Assembly: GCA_009760855.2 (NCBI GenBank)
Contig: WPIO01000038.1
Coordinates: forward strand, 3,021,001-3,085,000
Source: Cristatella mucedo
Taxonomy: Eukaryota > Bryozoa > Phylactolaemata > Cristatellidae
DNA length: 64,000 nucleotides
Direction of reading: 5' to 3'
Shown here: positions 1 through 11,142 of the stretch, piece after piece
How positions within the stretch are numbered: position 1 is the stretch's first letter
Layout: each line of letters opens with the position of its first letter
Made by a program: the position numbers and the translations under genes
The notes under the pieces: model-generated
Databases searched by the model: none
What the model saw: the letters and a program-made list of their open reading frames with translations, nothing else
What the model was told of the DNA's origin: nothing

Positions 1-60
1 CTATCTCTGCCTCTGCCTCTGTCTCTGTCTCCGTCTGTCTGTCTGTCTCTCTCTGCCTTT
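1..60. repeat. CT/CTGT-rich simple repeat
   Basis: The window opens inside a pyrimidine-rich tract of interrupted CTCTG and GTCTGTCT units. It is low-complexity sequence. Confidence 0.8.
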
Positions 61-945
61 CTCTCTTCCGCTATTTGTCAACAGTCTGCTTGCATTCCCG
101 TCTGCCTAACAGGAACGAGTGTAATAAGACATTTGATCCGGCGACGCTAAGATAACTGAAAGTCTCGCTATGCGCTTTACATTTTGTGAAAGGAAGGAAG
201 GAAGCGTGACTTTGGAGGAGCGGCTACTTGCTACATGCACAGCGTCAGAGGGCGTTAGCAATCAAGGACAATGAACGCAGACCGAGCAAAGACTGGAGAG
301 AGGGAGCGGATGGATTAACGGTTGGATGAAGAGGGCAGGTTGATTTCAGATTCTTTTAAATTCCGCCGGCGAGGGAATTTCGCCACGTCGCTCGGGTAGT
401 GAGATCCGGGCTTCGGGAGCGCAGAGTAAAAAATCACGGTCTTCAAACGATTAGAGTTTAGCTAGAGACAAAGCTAAGGACTTGAGTTAGAAGAGTGCAA
501 GTCGAGATTCACGCTGGATTGGAATGTAGTTCACTTAGGAAGGGAGGAGGCTGGGAATGGAAGTTATTGAAAGTGAGTGACAAAAATCTAAAAGCTAAGA
601 AACTTAAAGAATACCAATTAAAAGTTAAAAAATAGAAATTTCAAATAATAAAATGTAATTACTTCAAATTTATTACCCTTCCATATTGGGAGCCAGTATA
701 GGTTGACGAGAAGGGGTTCAACCTGCACAGTGGCTCCCACTATTTGGCGATATGTATACTATACCGGCGAGATCGTCGCTTTCGGCCTTATCCTGAAAGG
801 CCGAAAGACTCGTGAATAACCTGTCACGAGAGTCTTGACGGGCTACATGAAATGAATGGTCTAGCTAGGCAGCGGTATCGTGGTCTATGCTGGCGCTAAT
901 TTTTGGATTGGTGGCCATCGCAAAGTGGCAACAGGCAGGACAGTG
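61..945. other. No recognisable feature
   Basis: No long open frame, RNA gene or repeat that I can name is visible here. The GAAGGAAGGAAG stretch near 190 is a short simple repeat. Confidence 0.5.
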
Positions 946-949
946 GAGC

Positions 950-1130
950 TAATATTGTCATCGAGTACAAAGTCAGTTTTCCAAGGTCACTTTGGAAAAG
1001 GGACACTCAGGTTGAGTGCAGAAGCGACAATAAATTGATGCTTGCCTAGCACGATTCTACGATTAGGATTTCCAATTCTTAGCTAGCATCACGTCATCCC
1101 AAAATTGCCAAGTTGGTTATACCGTCATTT
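950..1130 (-). repeat. Decayed L2-like LINE fragment (end of RT domain)
   Basis: The reverse complement aligns by eye with the part of the better L2 copy at 61.7-61.9 kb that follows the RT core. Shared landmarks are AGGTCACTTTGGAA, the Ser/Ala-rich segment and CAAGTTGGTTATA (NLVV region). The reading frame is destroyed. An unrecognised 78-residue frame at 1158-1394 lies just beyond it. Confidence 0.5.
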
Positions 1131-1467
1131 ACTCTGAGAGTGTTTGACGAAATATAAATGTGGGTTTCAGTACGCATACAAAATCCATACTACAGTGGAG
1201 CTAAGAATTTTAAACGTACTGGAAGGTGGATGGATATCAAAGTGCTAGTACAGGTGTGCTTTGTTTGCACAAAAATGAAAGACGTGATTGAGCTTCATGA
1301 TTGCATCGACCAGAGTGAGAGTAAGTACTGTGAAAAGAAGTGGACTATTGGCACAGATACCTGGCTACTCCGTATTGTATGGTTCCGCGATTAAGCAGTG
1401 CCATTTTCCGCAAATGCTCAGAATGTTTTCGCTTGGATTTGATGTCAGCCAGAATAGTGTGTGATCA

Positions 1468-2142
1468 ATAATAATAATAATAATGTACTTGATAAAGCGC
1501 CCTTAGAGAACTTAATCTCTTTCTAGGCGCTTTACATTTGCGGCAAAGGGAAATGCAATTGAATGGTAAGTAAAATCATGTTTGAAAAACAAACAGAATG
1601 AATAACATGGTTAGGGGTGACATGCACAGGGTCAGCATGCAAATGTGGCTAGTGGCAGCATGCACAGTGTCAGCACGCATAAGCACATCAAAGACGAATC
1701 ACAGGGACCCACTAAATGCTTTCCTAAATAGGTGTGTTTTTAAGTTCTTTTTCAATCTGGTCAAGTCAGGGGATGTTCTGAGGCAAGTCGGGAGTGAGTT
1801 CCAGGCTTTGGGAACATACGAACTAAATGCACGGTCTCCAAAGGATTTAAGGTTTGTACGAGGTATTTCTAGACTGTTGGATTCCGAAAAGCGGGTGGTA
1901 CGATGCTTGGCCTGATGGGAGAGTATGTCGGAGGGATAGGCTGGAGCCATAGAATGAAGGGACCTAAAAGTGAGCGACAAAACCTTGAAGTCAATCCGTT
2001 GCTTGACTCGTAGCCAGTGCAGGTCGGCGAGTTGTAGTGCGATGTGGCAACTGTGACGCTCACGACAGACAAGCCTAGCTGCAGAGTTTTGCACCAGCTG
2101 CAATCGCCTGAATCTTAAGTGGAATACATATTTACAGGGCAT
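1468..2142 (-). mobile_element. 5'-truncated L2/CR1-type LINE, 3' end
   Basis: Read on the minus strand, this encodes the conserved C-terminal part of an L2-clade non-LTR retrotransposon polyprotein, in the order RLQLVQNSAARLVCR, LHWLRVKQRIDFKVLSLTFRSLHS, GDRAFSSYVPKAWNSLP. A 3' UTR follows, containing the family's stem-like end (TGTAAAGCGCCTAGAAAGAG and AGGGCGCTTTATCAAG), and an ATT-repeat tail at 1470-1483. RT and endonuclease are missing, which is ordinary 5' truncation. Such elements reverse-transcribe at a nicked target, and the 3' hairpin plus microsatellite tail is the presumed recognition end. The reading frame is fairly well kept over 147 codons. Confidence 0.85.
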
Positions 2143-2690
2143 GTAAAGTAAAATACCTATACAGAGATTATGTTCTCTGAGGGTGCTATACTAATGTATA
2201 TTAATATCGTTGTGGGTAAACTGGTCTCACTTTGCGATCTAATTCATGGGGTTTAGTCATGCGCGGGAAGTGCTGTACAGGCCGCTGCAAGTAGAGTGGT
2301 AGCCGCTAAGGCCATTTAGACACTATTGATAAATGCGTTGAATCAACTGACCTATTTTATATGCAATAATATCCGCGCGAGGTGAAAGGCGCTCATGATG
2401 CACCCCGATCATAGCGATATCAAACAAAGCCGAGAGAGTAAATACAGTAGAGCGCAGAGACGCTGCCAAAGTCAGTGCTCCTATGTGCTCATTTGACTCT
2501 CACAGCGGTGGTTGACTCGAATGAATCGTTAGCTCTAAAAGGGTTTGGGAACTCGCCGTTCCGGTTTGAATTTTGACTCTAAGGGAGTTTAAGTGGGACG
2601 TTTCGATACATTCTACGGTTTGCTATTAGTGGCAATCGGTAAGCAGGGCGAAAGTCGCCTGCGTTCTTTTAAACGAGTGATTTAGTTCTA
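2143..2690. other. Mostly unassigned; SINE-body-like scrap at 2270-2350
   Basis: The stretch around 2275-2350 (CCGCTGCAAG, GGTAGCCG, then GAATCAAC) resembles the body and tail of the tRNA-headed SINE family seen at 27.7, 43.7 and 54.3 kb. The tRNA head is absent. Nothing else is recognisable. Confidence 0.35.
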
Positions 2691-3034
2691 TGTACCGAAC
2701 GGCAATAGCAGCATCCTTCTTAGACCGGATGACGGACTGGGCCTATTTATTATATTACTTACGCCTGGCAAGCTGCACCGAATCCATCCATGTCAGCAGG
2801 CATGGGGATTATACAGGGTCGAGGTGCCTCTGTTGGCGAGCCGAGTTCTACGCTTTCACAGCAGCCAATTCGACGGCGGCCAGGCTCCGTACGAGTACGC
2901 GCCCAATCTGTCCAACCGACTGTCGTTGCGCGTCACTTGCGCATTTTCTGTCACGGAAACGAGCCATCTCACCTGCTGATTCTCTCCGACGGTTTTACTT
3001 AATAATAATAACGATACATTTTTTTATAGCTGCG
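2690..3034 (+). other. Open frame of unknown origin
   Basis: A 146-codon frame starts at 2690 and runs into the LTR that follows (stop at 3130). It has no motif I recognise, no signal peptide and no splice evidence. Composition is Ser/Ala/Arg rich. It may be a chance frame or internal sequence of the neighbouring LTR element. I do not claim a gene. Confidence 0.2.
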
Positions 3035-3498
3035 ACAACCCTCGGCAAGACCTTTCGTCGGGCTCGAGAGCGCGAACCAGCAACAAGCAACAAGCTGTTG
3101 GCTGCAAAGCCAAACACTTCATTCTCGTAACCACCCTGGCCAAGCGCAGTCTACACACACCAGACGGCTGCCGGCGAAGAGGAATCGAGCCCTCCTCTCC
3201 CCCATTGTACTCTTTCGGCAGCGTATATTATATTGCATGCGTGCGTTGTTTTCCGCACTGTTTTGCACGGCTACTGGTCCTTCCGAACCGACCCGACAGC
3301 ACGCGGCAATTTGCGGTAGACGGATGTCCCCACAGATGCCATCAATGCCTGGATTTTGGCAGGACTGCCGAGTCATCGTCAGCCCTCCACCACACGTGAG
3401 CCCGCGGCTGCTTAGGCAGTCTGAGGCCTCGTAGAGTCTCCGCCCAGTGCTCGCAGGCTGCAGTCATGTTCCCTCACCAGAAGGCTGCAGTCATGTTC
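3035..3498 (-). mobile_element. Solo LTR of the Gmr1-like gypsy family
   Basis: On the minus strand this matches the LTRs at 16.89-17.40, 15.55-15.96, 53.56-53.94 and 55.71-56.12 kb. Shared landmarks are GTGAGGGAACA at the 5' end, CAGACTGCCTAAGCAGC, a block describing GATGACTCGGCAGTCC, and GACGAAAGGTC near the 3' end. The 5' end carries a short duplication: CTGCAGTCATGTTCCCTCACCAGA occurs twice at 3460-3507. No internal region is attached, so it is a solo LTR or fragment. Confidence 0.65.
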
Positions 3499-3504
3499 CC
3501 TCAC

Positions 3505-4280
3505 CAGAGCACGCTCAGAGAACTCAATGTATGTTTATGCACTTTAAATTTGCTGTAAAGGCAGCGCGATCGAATGGATAGCTGTAGAATGCTCAATGAA
3601 CAACAGGCCCAACATGGTTAGAAGGGACATGCACAGGGTCAGTATGCAAGTATGGTTAGTGGCAGCATGCACAGTGGCAGCACGCATAGGCTTACAAAGG
3701 ACGAATCGCAGGGAACCGCTAAATGCTGTGATCAATATATGCGTTTTTTAATGCAGGCAGGTCCCAGGATGTGATGACGAAAGTTGAAAGTGAGTTCTAG
3801 GCTTTGGCAGCACATGATCTAAAGGCAGGGACGCCAAACGATTTGAGGTCCGTGCGAGGTATAGGTAAACAATTGTATTCCGAAAGTTGCTATACTTAGC
3901 ATGGAGTGAGAGTAGATCAGATATGTAGGCTGGAGCCAAAGAATAAAGGAGCCTAAAAGTGATCAACAAAACCTTGAAGACGCTGTATTACTTGACTGGA
4001 AGCCAGTGCAGGTCGGCGATAAGTGTCGTGATATGACAACTGCGACGCTCACGGCAGCCATTTAATATAGCTGAAAGTAAGCAGACTTTACTATGGAGCT
4101 GATATGGTCGTTTAATGATAGGTCGCTTTGGAACAGGACACGTAGGTTTCGTGCACATACAAAAGGAGATGCGCTGGGTGAGCCGATTGTGAGCGTTAAA
4201 CTTTCCGATATCTGAATCACACTCGGTTTTACCATAACTAGTAAGTTGGTTTTATCACGATGCAATTTGAGAAAGTTGTC
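3505..4280 (-). mobile_element. Degenerate L2-like LINE, 3' half
   Basis: Minus-strand frames contain eroded pieces of the L2 polyprotein (LLYSLAPAYISDLLS, then SLPLDHVLPKPRTHF), and further upstream the end of RT (NLLVMVKPSVIQISESLTL, NLRVLFQSDLSLNDHISSIVKSAYFQL). The 3' hairpin near 3515-3560 is damaged. Several frameshifts; older than the copy at 61.25 kb. Confidence 0.75.
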
Positions 4281-4690
4281 TCACGGGGCGAGTCTTTCCG
4301 ACTGAATCTCGTCGCCTCACTTAGCATTTTATTGCAGCACTGGGACTAGGACGCCGCCAAGGTTTCAAGTCGACTGCCAGCAAAGCCAGTCGCCCTGGCA
4401 CTCAAAGCACGTGATCACCACTGCTTACGTGAGTTCACTCAAAGCACGCTTGTGAAACATAGCTCCACGAGACAAACTGGTGAGATAATCGCTTGCGGAC
4501 GCCGAAGATAATCAGTGAAGCTAAACGCAGCTGAGCCCAGCCGACGTGCCATAACGTGCCGGACGACGTCTGGCCAACTTCGGCGAGAGGCCGGCGACAG
4601 GAAAATGTTGACTGCCGATAGCCCGACCTGCAATCTATCCTAGCTGAGCCTAAGTCTAACGTGTACAAACGTATTGTTTAACGATTGATG
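4281..4690. other. No recognisable feature
   Basis: Short frames of 64-77 codons on the minus strand (4435-4668) have no recognised motif. No repeat family assigned. Confidence 0.4.
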
Positions 4691-5410
4691 AATCAATAAC
4701 AAATATTGACCTCTACCATCAACCATCTCTTTAATTGCTCCCAGGTTTGCTCCTTACCTAATGGTCTTTGCGACGATCTACCCAATTCTTCAGAGGCTTA
4801 TTTGACAGAAGGATAGACAAGATCAGAGATTTAATCCCTAAGGCAGCAGCAACCCTTCTTGACCCCCGCGCCGCGGTAAAAACGCCACAGCACTCCTGTT
4901 CCTCGATTCTGGGCAGCACCTCAATGCCTGCCTGTATTCAAGGCGGCAACGTGCGACCACAGCCTTAAGTTCATATCACAGTCAAAGAATACAACTGGTC
5001 ATCTAGACTTTCTGCTCACCGTCCTACATCGGCGACGCCTAAATCTGCTTCTGCCACGCATAGCCTCACATGGCAAATATGTCTTTAGCCTCAGGTTTTG
5101 TCCCTGCACCTTTCAAAAAAACTTTATTAAGGCCGCTAATTGGGAGGGCAGAACAAGATCCTAAGACGGGGATAATACATCCAAAGGGATCCAAGCACTT
5201 TGTGGCATACCGTTTTAACTTTTATAAGTCACTGCTGGTCTACCGGCGTATGCACTCAGGCGCTAACAGTTGGTGCTAAACTCAGCAGCTAGGCTTGTCT
5301 GTCATGAGCGTCGCAGTTACCACATCGCACTACAACTCGCCGACCTGCACCGGCTCCCGATCAAGCAGTCTATCGACTTCAGGGTTTTGTCACTCACGAC
5401 TTAGGAGCTG
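4690..5410 (+). mobile_element. Rearranged L2-like LINE fragment
   Basis: Plus-strand text contains the pre-RT region of the L2 family (DRRIDKIRDLI; FKKTLLRPLI) and then jumps to the C-terminal region (CTGGTCTACCGG, CAGCTAGGCTTGTCTGTC, GACCTGCACCGGCT). The RT core is therefore internally deleted. It is the same architecture as the copy at 7.56 kb but more eroded. Confidence 0.65.
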
Positions 5411-5424
5411 ATGTGACTTTCAGT

Positions 5425-5600
5425 TTGAAGGTCACTTTGAACCACGGCACCCAGATTGCGTACATATGTTACATGTGAAGCATGCTGACCGAGCCTATTT
5501 TGAAAATTTGGCTCTTAACATATCACGTTAATCTAAGGATTGCCCATAACTAGCTAGTTAGCTACACATAAATTCAATATATAGTTTTCAGCCATGCAAC
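5425..5600 (-). repeat. L2-derived minus-strand scrap
   Basis: The sequence from AAGGTCACTTTGAA through CCCATAACTAGCTAGTTAG recurs at 6.80-6.99 kb and resembles the antisense of the L2 segment just after the RT core. The reading frame is lost. Confidence 0.5.
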
Positions 5601-6155
5601 TGGGAATGTTAGCTATATGCAGTCCCTTCGTTTTCTCGCTCCAGCCTACTACCTATTAGAACCTCTAACCCACCAGGCTAGGCGCTGTATAACCCGCTTT
5701 TCTGACTCAAATCGTTTAGCTATACTTCGCACTAAATTCAAACTATTTGGAGACCGTGCCTTTGGTAGGTGTGATCCGAAAGCCTGAAACTCATTCTCAA
5801 CTGACGTGACGACATACACTGACTTGATGGTATTGAACAAAAGCTGAAAACGCATCCATTTCTCACAGCATTTAGCGAGCTCCTGCAATTTATACTTTGT
5901 GCATTGTCGTATGCTGACACTGGGTATGCTACCAGTCTGCCTCTGACAATTTTTGCAAGTAGACGCTTTTTTGCTTACCTCTAACCATATTAGGCTTGTT
6001 GACATGTAGATTCGCATGTTGACGTTGTGTTTTTTTTTACCTCTAACCATGTTATGCTGGCTGAAATATAGATGTTACCACCAACCATTTGATCATTCTT
6101 TCTTTACAGCATAAGTAAAGTGCCATAAAAAAGAGATTAAGTTCTATGAGGATAC
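5600..6155 (+). mobile_element. Degenerate L2-like LINE 3' end
   Basis: Landmarks in order: GCTCCAGCCTACTACCTA, CCCACCAGGCTAGGC, TTTGGAGACCGTGCCTTTGG, AGCATTTAGCGAGC, and a damaged 3' hairpin (AAGTAAAGTGCC, GAGATTAAGTTCTATGAGG) near 6113-6160. Frames are broken and the ATT tail is lost. A 133-codon minus frame over it is an antisense shadow. Confidence 0.7.
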
Positions 6156-6159
6156 TGTG

Positions 6160-6790
6160 CAAATTTATTAGATTTTTCACTGATTCTTATTTGCACAGTC
6201 TGTAAGGCATAAGCTTTTGTTGTTGAAACTGATGGGCTGAAACTCAGGTTGGATGATGATTCACGTGGAAGAAGAAAATTTTGTCAGCCACACTTAGGCG
6301 TTAAGCGCCTCTGTAAAAGTGTTCCGATCAGGGGTGTGTAACAATTTCATTCGGAAGAGCACTGTAGTTTATCAGGAGCATATGGACTGTAGGCTGTTTA
6401 TCCATTGGATTTGAAACGTTGGTTAGAAGCGTAGCTGAATTTCTTTTGTTATAGGAGCGGGCATAGTGATAACAAGCCTAAATATGAACAGTTTCTGCTA
6501 GCTAAGCCGTAGCAAGAGAACGAAGAAGCCACATAAGTATCCACGGAATCTCGAATTATACACACTGATTAATGGAAAGCCAGCTCGGTTTTGCCGGAGT
6601 CGGTGTATTGTGATAGCGTCAACCTGCATGACGCTCAAGCCCATCTGCAGATTTTGACTGGGATTGCAAGTTCAAAATAGAACAGCGAAAAAGTCTTTTG
6701 AGTATTGAGCCACTTAAATAGAATCGGGAATGTTAGAATGGATAGACCTGCTGGATTTACGATCCATATCTAAGCAGGCCCGAATGTTTG
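6160..6790. other. No recognisable feature
   Basis: AT-rich sequence without a long frame. A faint resemblance to antisense L2 near 6580-6660 (CGGTGTATTGTGATAGCG) is too weak to call. Confidence 0.4.
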
Positions 6791-6794
6791 AATT

Positions 6795-7000
6795 GGCTAG
6801 TAGCTCAAATTAGGTGGACTCAAATTTCGAGCTCACTGATTATCAGTTTAAAGATCACTTTGGAATGGGGCACCCAGATTGCATGCATGCGCTACGCGTG
6901 AAACATACTGACCGAGCCCATTTTGAGAATAAGTCTCTCAACATATCACGTTAACCCAAGGATTGTCCATAACTAGCTAGTTAGCCTCACCGAAATACAA
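6795..7000 (-). repeat. L2-derived scrap, second copy of the 5.43-5.60 kb unit
   Basis: Close match to 5425-5600: GATCACTTTGGAATGGGGCACCC, then CTGACCGAGCC and CATAACTAGCTAGTTAG. The shared differences from the L2 consensus show that the two pieces were copied together or belong to one old subfamily. Confidence 0.5.
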
Positions 7001-7344
7001 CTTACAAAGGACCTAGCTTTTAGCCGTGCAACTGAGATTTTTAAGTATTTATTATACGCGGGATGTGAGAGAGTTGTGGAATACAGAATGGATTCAAATA
7101 ATCACTAGAACCAAGTTTCATTTACATACAAATTATACTGTAGATTTTTTTCTTTTGAATTTGAAAATGTGGCTGTTAAGTCGAAAGCTTAATAATAATT
7201 CAAAAAGTCAAAGCTGAGGACCGTCTCATTAATTTATCAAATGCAAATACTGTGAAAGCTGTATTGGAAATTCAAAAGAAACGCTAATTGGAAAGCCTGT
7301 AGATTGCAGACTGTATACATTAAATAAATAAATATATATATATA
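7001..7344. other. No recognisable feature
   Basis: AT-rich sequence with a short TA dinucleotide tract near 7328-7342. The 63-codon frame at 7026-7217 has no recognised motif. Confidence 0.4.
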
Positions 7345-7468
7345 TTCATGATAATACTCACCATCCCATTGCATTTCCATTTGCAGCAAATGTAAAGCGC
7401 TTAGAAAGAGATTGAGTTCTCTGAGGGCGCTTTATCAAGTGCATTATTATTATTTTTTTTATGTATGT
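7345..7468 (+). mobile_element. L2 3' tail (very short copy)
   Basis: Contains only the last 110 or so bases of the L2 family: CATTGCATTTCC, CAGCAAATGTAAAGCGC, the hairpin closing GAGGGCGCTTTATCAAGTGC, and an ATTATTATT tail. It is either an extreme 5' truncation or a SINE-like passenger that has lost its head. Confidence 0.8.
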
Positions 7469-7579
7469 GTGTGTATTTATTTTATTTGTTTAGCTCCTTA
7501 AGAGAACTTAATTGCTATTCATACACTTCGCACATGCCCCGGACAGAGGCGGAGCCAGGGGGGGTGGCAGCTGCCACCC

Positions 7580-9575
7580 CCTGGCCTGTTAGGTGGGAGC
7601 CTTGAAAACGAAAACATTGCTGAGTCACAGGCGCACAACCCACACATGTCTATGTCTAAGATCAATCATCTCTTTTACCACTCATTTGATGGCGCATCCC
7701 TTATCAATTCTTGTTATGATCAAGCTGATTGCTTCTCAAGCTTCTTTGTCAGCAAGATTGACGAGATCAGGGAGTCCATCCTTTGGGTGTCAGTGTCCCT
7801 TCTTGAGTTATGTCCCTCCATTCCGTCCATTCCTCGTCTACATTCAAGGAGGCTTCCCCGAGTGACTTCACCCTATGCTTCATGTCCCAATCAATGAGGG
7901 CAACTAGTCCTCTGGACCCGTTCCCACAGTTATGCTTCTACAATAAATATAACTTCTGCCGCCATGCATAACTAACATCATAAATATGTCATTCGTCAAG
8001 GCCATGTCCCAGCACCTTCAAAAAGGCTGTAGTCAAGCCGCTAATCAAGAAAAGCAACACAAGACAAAGAAAATTTGAGCAACTTCCGTTCAGTTTCTTA
8101 TCGGTCGTTCCTATCTAAGACACTTGAATGAGTCGTGTCAGACTAGCAGACTCATATATTGAAACTGCAAACCCTAATAGTAAGTTCCAGTCTGGTTTTA
8201 GAGCTGATCACCCTACAGAGTCAGCATTGCTTCGGGTGTGTAACAACCGTCGTAGGAATGCAATCTCAGGTGGATTCTCTGCTTGTTTTGCATGATCCTC
8301 TGGCAGCTTTTGATACTATCAATCACAAAGTCCTTCATGAGGGCCTCTCTCAGCTGGACATCACCGGCACTGCATGCAATGGTTCAGGGAGGGAGACACC
8401 CGAGTATTGATGTGAACAAACAAAGGTCATCCCAGGAACAACTCAAATATGGGATACCCCAGAGCTCTGTGTTGGTCCGGTTCTTTTCACAGTTTATACT
8501 TACTTTTGCCGATGTGATTCCCAGGAATAATCTAGGCATTCATATCTATGCAGATTACACTTAGTTGTACCTTTGCCTCGTCACCTCCCAGCCATCCATC
8601 GCATCAAATTCTCTGAATTCCCTGGCTGCATGTTTTGATGACATCGGCACATGGATAGCAGCAAATGTTCTGAAATTGAATAATGATAAAACCAACTTAC
8701 AAGTTATGGGCAAACCAAGTGAGTTTCAGAATTTGGAAAGGCTAAAGCTTAAAATGGGCTCTGCCAGCATATCTCCTGTTGAATCTGCAAAAAATTGAAG
8801 TATCATGTTCCAAAGTGACCTTTAATTAGATGACCACATCAGCTCCACACTCAAGTCTCCCTATTTTTAGCTACCTAACATTGCTAAAATTCGTGTTTGT
8901 TTAGACAGGGATACCACATCTAAGTTGATCCATGCATTTGTGACATCCCGTCTTGACTTTTGTCATTCACTGCTTGCTGGTCTACCGGTCTGTGCACTCA
9001 GTCGCTTACAGCTGGTGCAAAAGTCTGCAGCAAGGCTCGTCTGTCGTGAGGGTCGCAGTTGCCACATCACACCACTTCTTACCGACATGCACTGGCTCGC
9101 AGTCAAGCAACGCATCGAGTTCAAGGTTTTGTTACTCACTTTTAGGTCCCTTTATTCTTTGGCTCTAGCCTACCCATCAGATCTACGCCCCCATCAGGCT
9201 AAGGGTCATACCAGCTGCTTTTCAGAATCTAATCTTAGCTATACCTCGTGCGTACCTCAAATTCTTTGGAGACCATACCTTTAGTTACTACGGCCTCTAA
9301 GCCTCGGCGAAACTTACGACAGGTGTCACAACATCGCTTGACTTGACCATATTTAAAAAGAAATTAAAGACGCAGCAATGTGTTATAAAATTTATTGGGC
9401 CCATATGATTCGTCCTTTGGGTGCTTTTGGGTGCCGACGTTGTGCTTGATTAAACCAACGATATTTGCATGCTGACCTCGTTTTTGCCATCTACAACCGC
9501 AGTATTCCTGTTGTTGCCATAGAGCATGCTAACACTTTTGATTCGACCAAGCTTTCTTTGAAGCAAATGTAAAGT
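7580..9575 (+). mobile_element. L2-like LINE with degenerate pol (RT to 3' end)
   Basis: One of the longer copies. In order it shows the pre-RT linker (SKINHLFYHSFDG, SSFFVSKIDEIRES), RT motif A remnants (VLHDPLAAFDTINHKVLHE), motif B area (GIPQSSVLV), motif C (HIYADYT in place of FYADDT), then WIAANVLKLNNDKTNLQVMGKPS and the C-terminal RLQLVQKSAARLVCREGRSCH and LHWLAVKQRIEFKVLLLTFRSLYS. Stops and frameshifts break it into at least five frames, and the catalytic YADD is YADY, so it cannot be active. The 3' hairpin near 9555-9590 is incomplete. Confidence 0.8.
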
Positions 9576-9739
9576 GCCTAGAACCTGTCTTAGACCGGAT
9601 ATACTCCTAAGTTTCGTAGTAGTTCCAGGCGATTAAGGGCATTCACTTCGAGTCTTACTTAAAGGAATTCCAGTGATATAATTAATAACTAGTTCAGTTG
9701 CCCAAAGAAAAATCAATATCTATTTATGGGTTTCACGTA

Positions 9740-9855
9740 TGCCTCGAGCTCGAGCTCGAGCCCGCGACCAGTCATCTAATGCAATCACCTTGACCTTGGT
9801 TGAGGCCAGCACCTTGGCCAGTGGGCCAAGCCAGTGCAGCAAAATCCGTATGCAG
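9740..9855 (-). mobile_element. tRNA-headed SINE-like fragment
   Basis: The reverse complement has an A-box-like GGCCAAGGTGCTGGCC and, about 50 bases on, a B-box-like GTCGCGGGCTCGAGC, in the spacing of a pol III internal promoter. It resembles the head at 55.15 kb. The body is missing; the CTCGAGCTCGAGCTCGAG run at 9744-9762 lies on the B-box side. Confidence 0.4.
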
Positions 9856-10019
9856 TATCTCAAACGCCTGAACTAGGTTGGTTTTATTCTATATTCTTCT
9901 CAGAGCCGGCATTGATTTTGGTGATTTGCCTAGGTTGAAACTGTGACAATATAAAGAAAGACATTTCAAAGCACCATAATAAAACTAAATCTTATTAGGA
10001 GCACTTCACATATAGCCTT

Positions 10020-10420
10020 TACAAAGAGCATTAAGTTCGGTTCGCAATAAAATACAGAGCGCCAGCTCCTATGAGCACGAAGTCGACAATTGACCTGGAC
10101 TTAGCAAATTCTGTAAGGAACGGTCAATTTTCCAGTCTCTTTAAATAGCATGAAGTCAATTATGTCGTAAAGTTGGTTGGTAGTTATTGCCGGGCGTTTG
10201 GAGCCTAAGAACTGCAGGCAGAGTCTTCAGAGGATTTCAGGTTAGTTCACGGAACAGCTTAATGACTTGAGTCGGATTAGCTGCGGCATATTGCTTAGCC
10301 TGACTGGGAAGTCGATTCTGATCGGTCGGCTTGAGCGAAAGAATGAATGGAATTTACAAGTGAGTGACACAACCTTTATGAGTTGATAAGCTGTATGAAT
10401 TAGGCCGGCATAACTTTAGA
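10020..10420 (-). mobile_element. Strongly eroded L2-like 3' fragment
   Basis: On the minus strand the order of pieces matches the L2 C-terminal region (CACTTGTAAATTCCATTCATTC for the SLHS segment, then GGCTAAGCAATATG and TAAGCTGTTCCG), but only short words survive. Confidence 0.45.
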
Positions 10421-11142
10421 GGAAATGTGGAAATTATAATTATTCATTAACTTTTTCGTTTGTAAAAATTCATTGGCAATTCATTCAAGAGTAGCACACC
10501 TAAACTACAGGCAGACATCCCGAAAGTGATGCTAGATGAACAGCATAAGATATTTATAGGCTTTTATATTGAAATAGTGAGCCTACATATGAAAATTAGA
10601 AGTTTAGTTGGCTACGATCAAAAATCACGACCTTGATCGCAAGTTAAGAGCATCTCGCCTCTGTGTTAACGCGAAGTGAGACGTCTCAACACGCCAGCAT
10701 CAGCAGAAACGCATTTCGCAGTGATGTTCGCCATACAACACTCGACAGTTTGACGCCTACAGTTAGCTTTATTAGAATATTATCAAGATTCGGACTCCTA
10801 AAAAACAATTCTTTGTGATTTTTAATTAATATTCATTTACAGTATTTTCTGAGTACTTCCTAATCTATTCTGCACTCTTCGGTGAACGCACAATCACAGT
10901 CAACCACAAATTGATAGCTTCAGGCTCCAGTCGCTCGAGATCGGTGCATGCGATTTAACTACTTGCTTGACAACCACTCTTTTCAACCTGTGGGATCACT
11001 AACAGCCAGGGCACTTAGTGCTTAGCAAAGCCAGCGGCGAACGTGCTGCTTCAAAGGCTTCCTATGGAAAGTATGGGAAGGAAGAGGAACATCCCCTTGA
11101 AAAAATCTGCTCCTACAGAGCAGTGCTGCTGCTCAGAGAGCC
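10421..11142 (-). other. Putative 3' UTR of gene P1 with poly(A) signal
   Basis: There is no gene of its own here. Directly downstream of the stop of the P last exon (minus strand), an AATAAA hexamer lies at 10773-10768, about 370 bases after the stop. It is the best candidate poly(A) signal for that gene. The rest is AT-rich and unassigned. Confidence 0.4.
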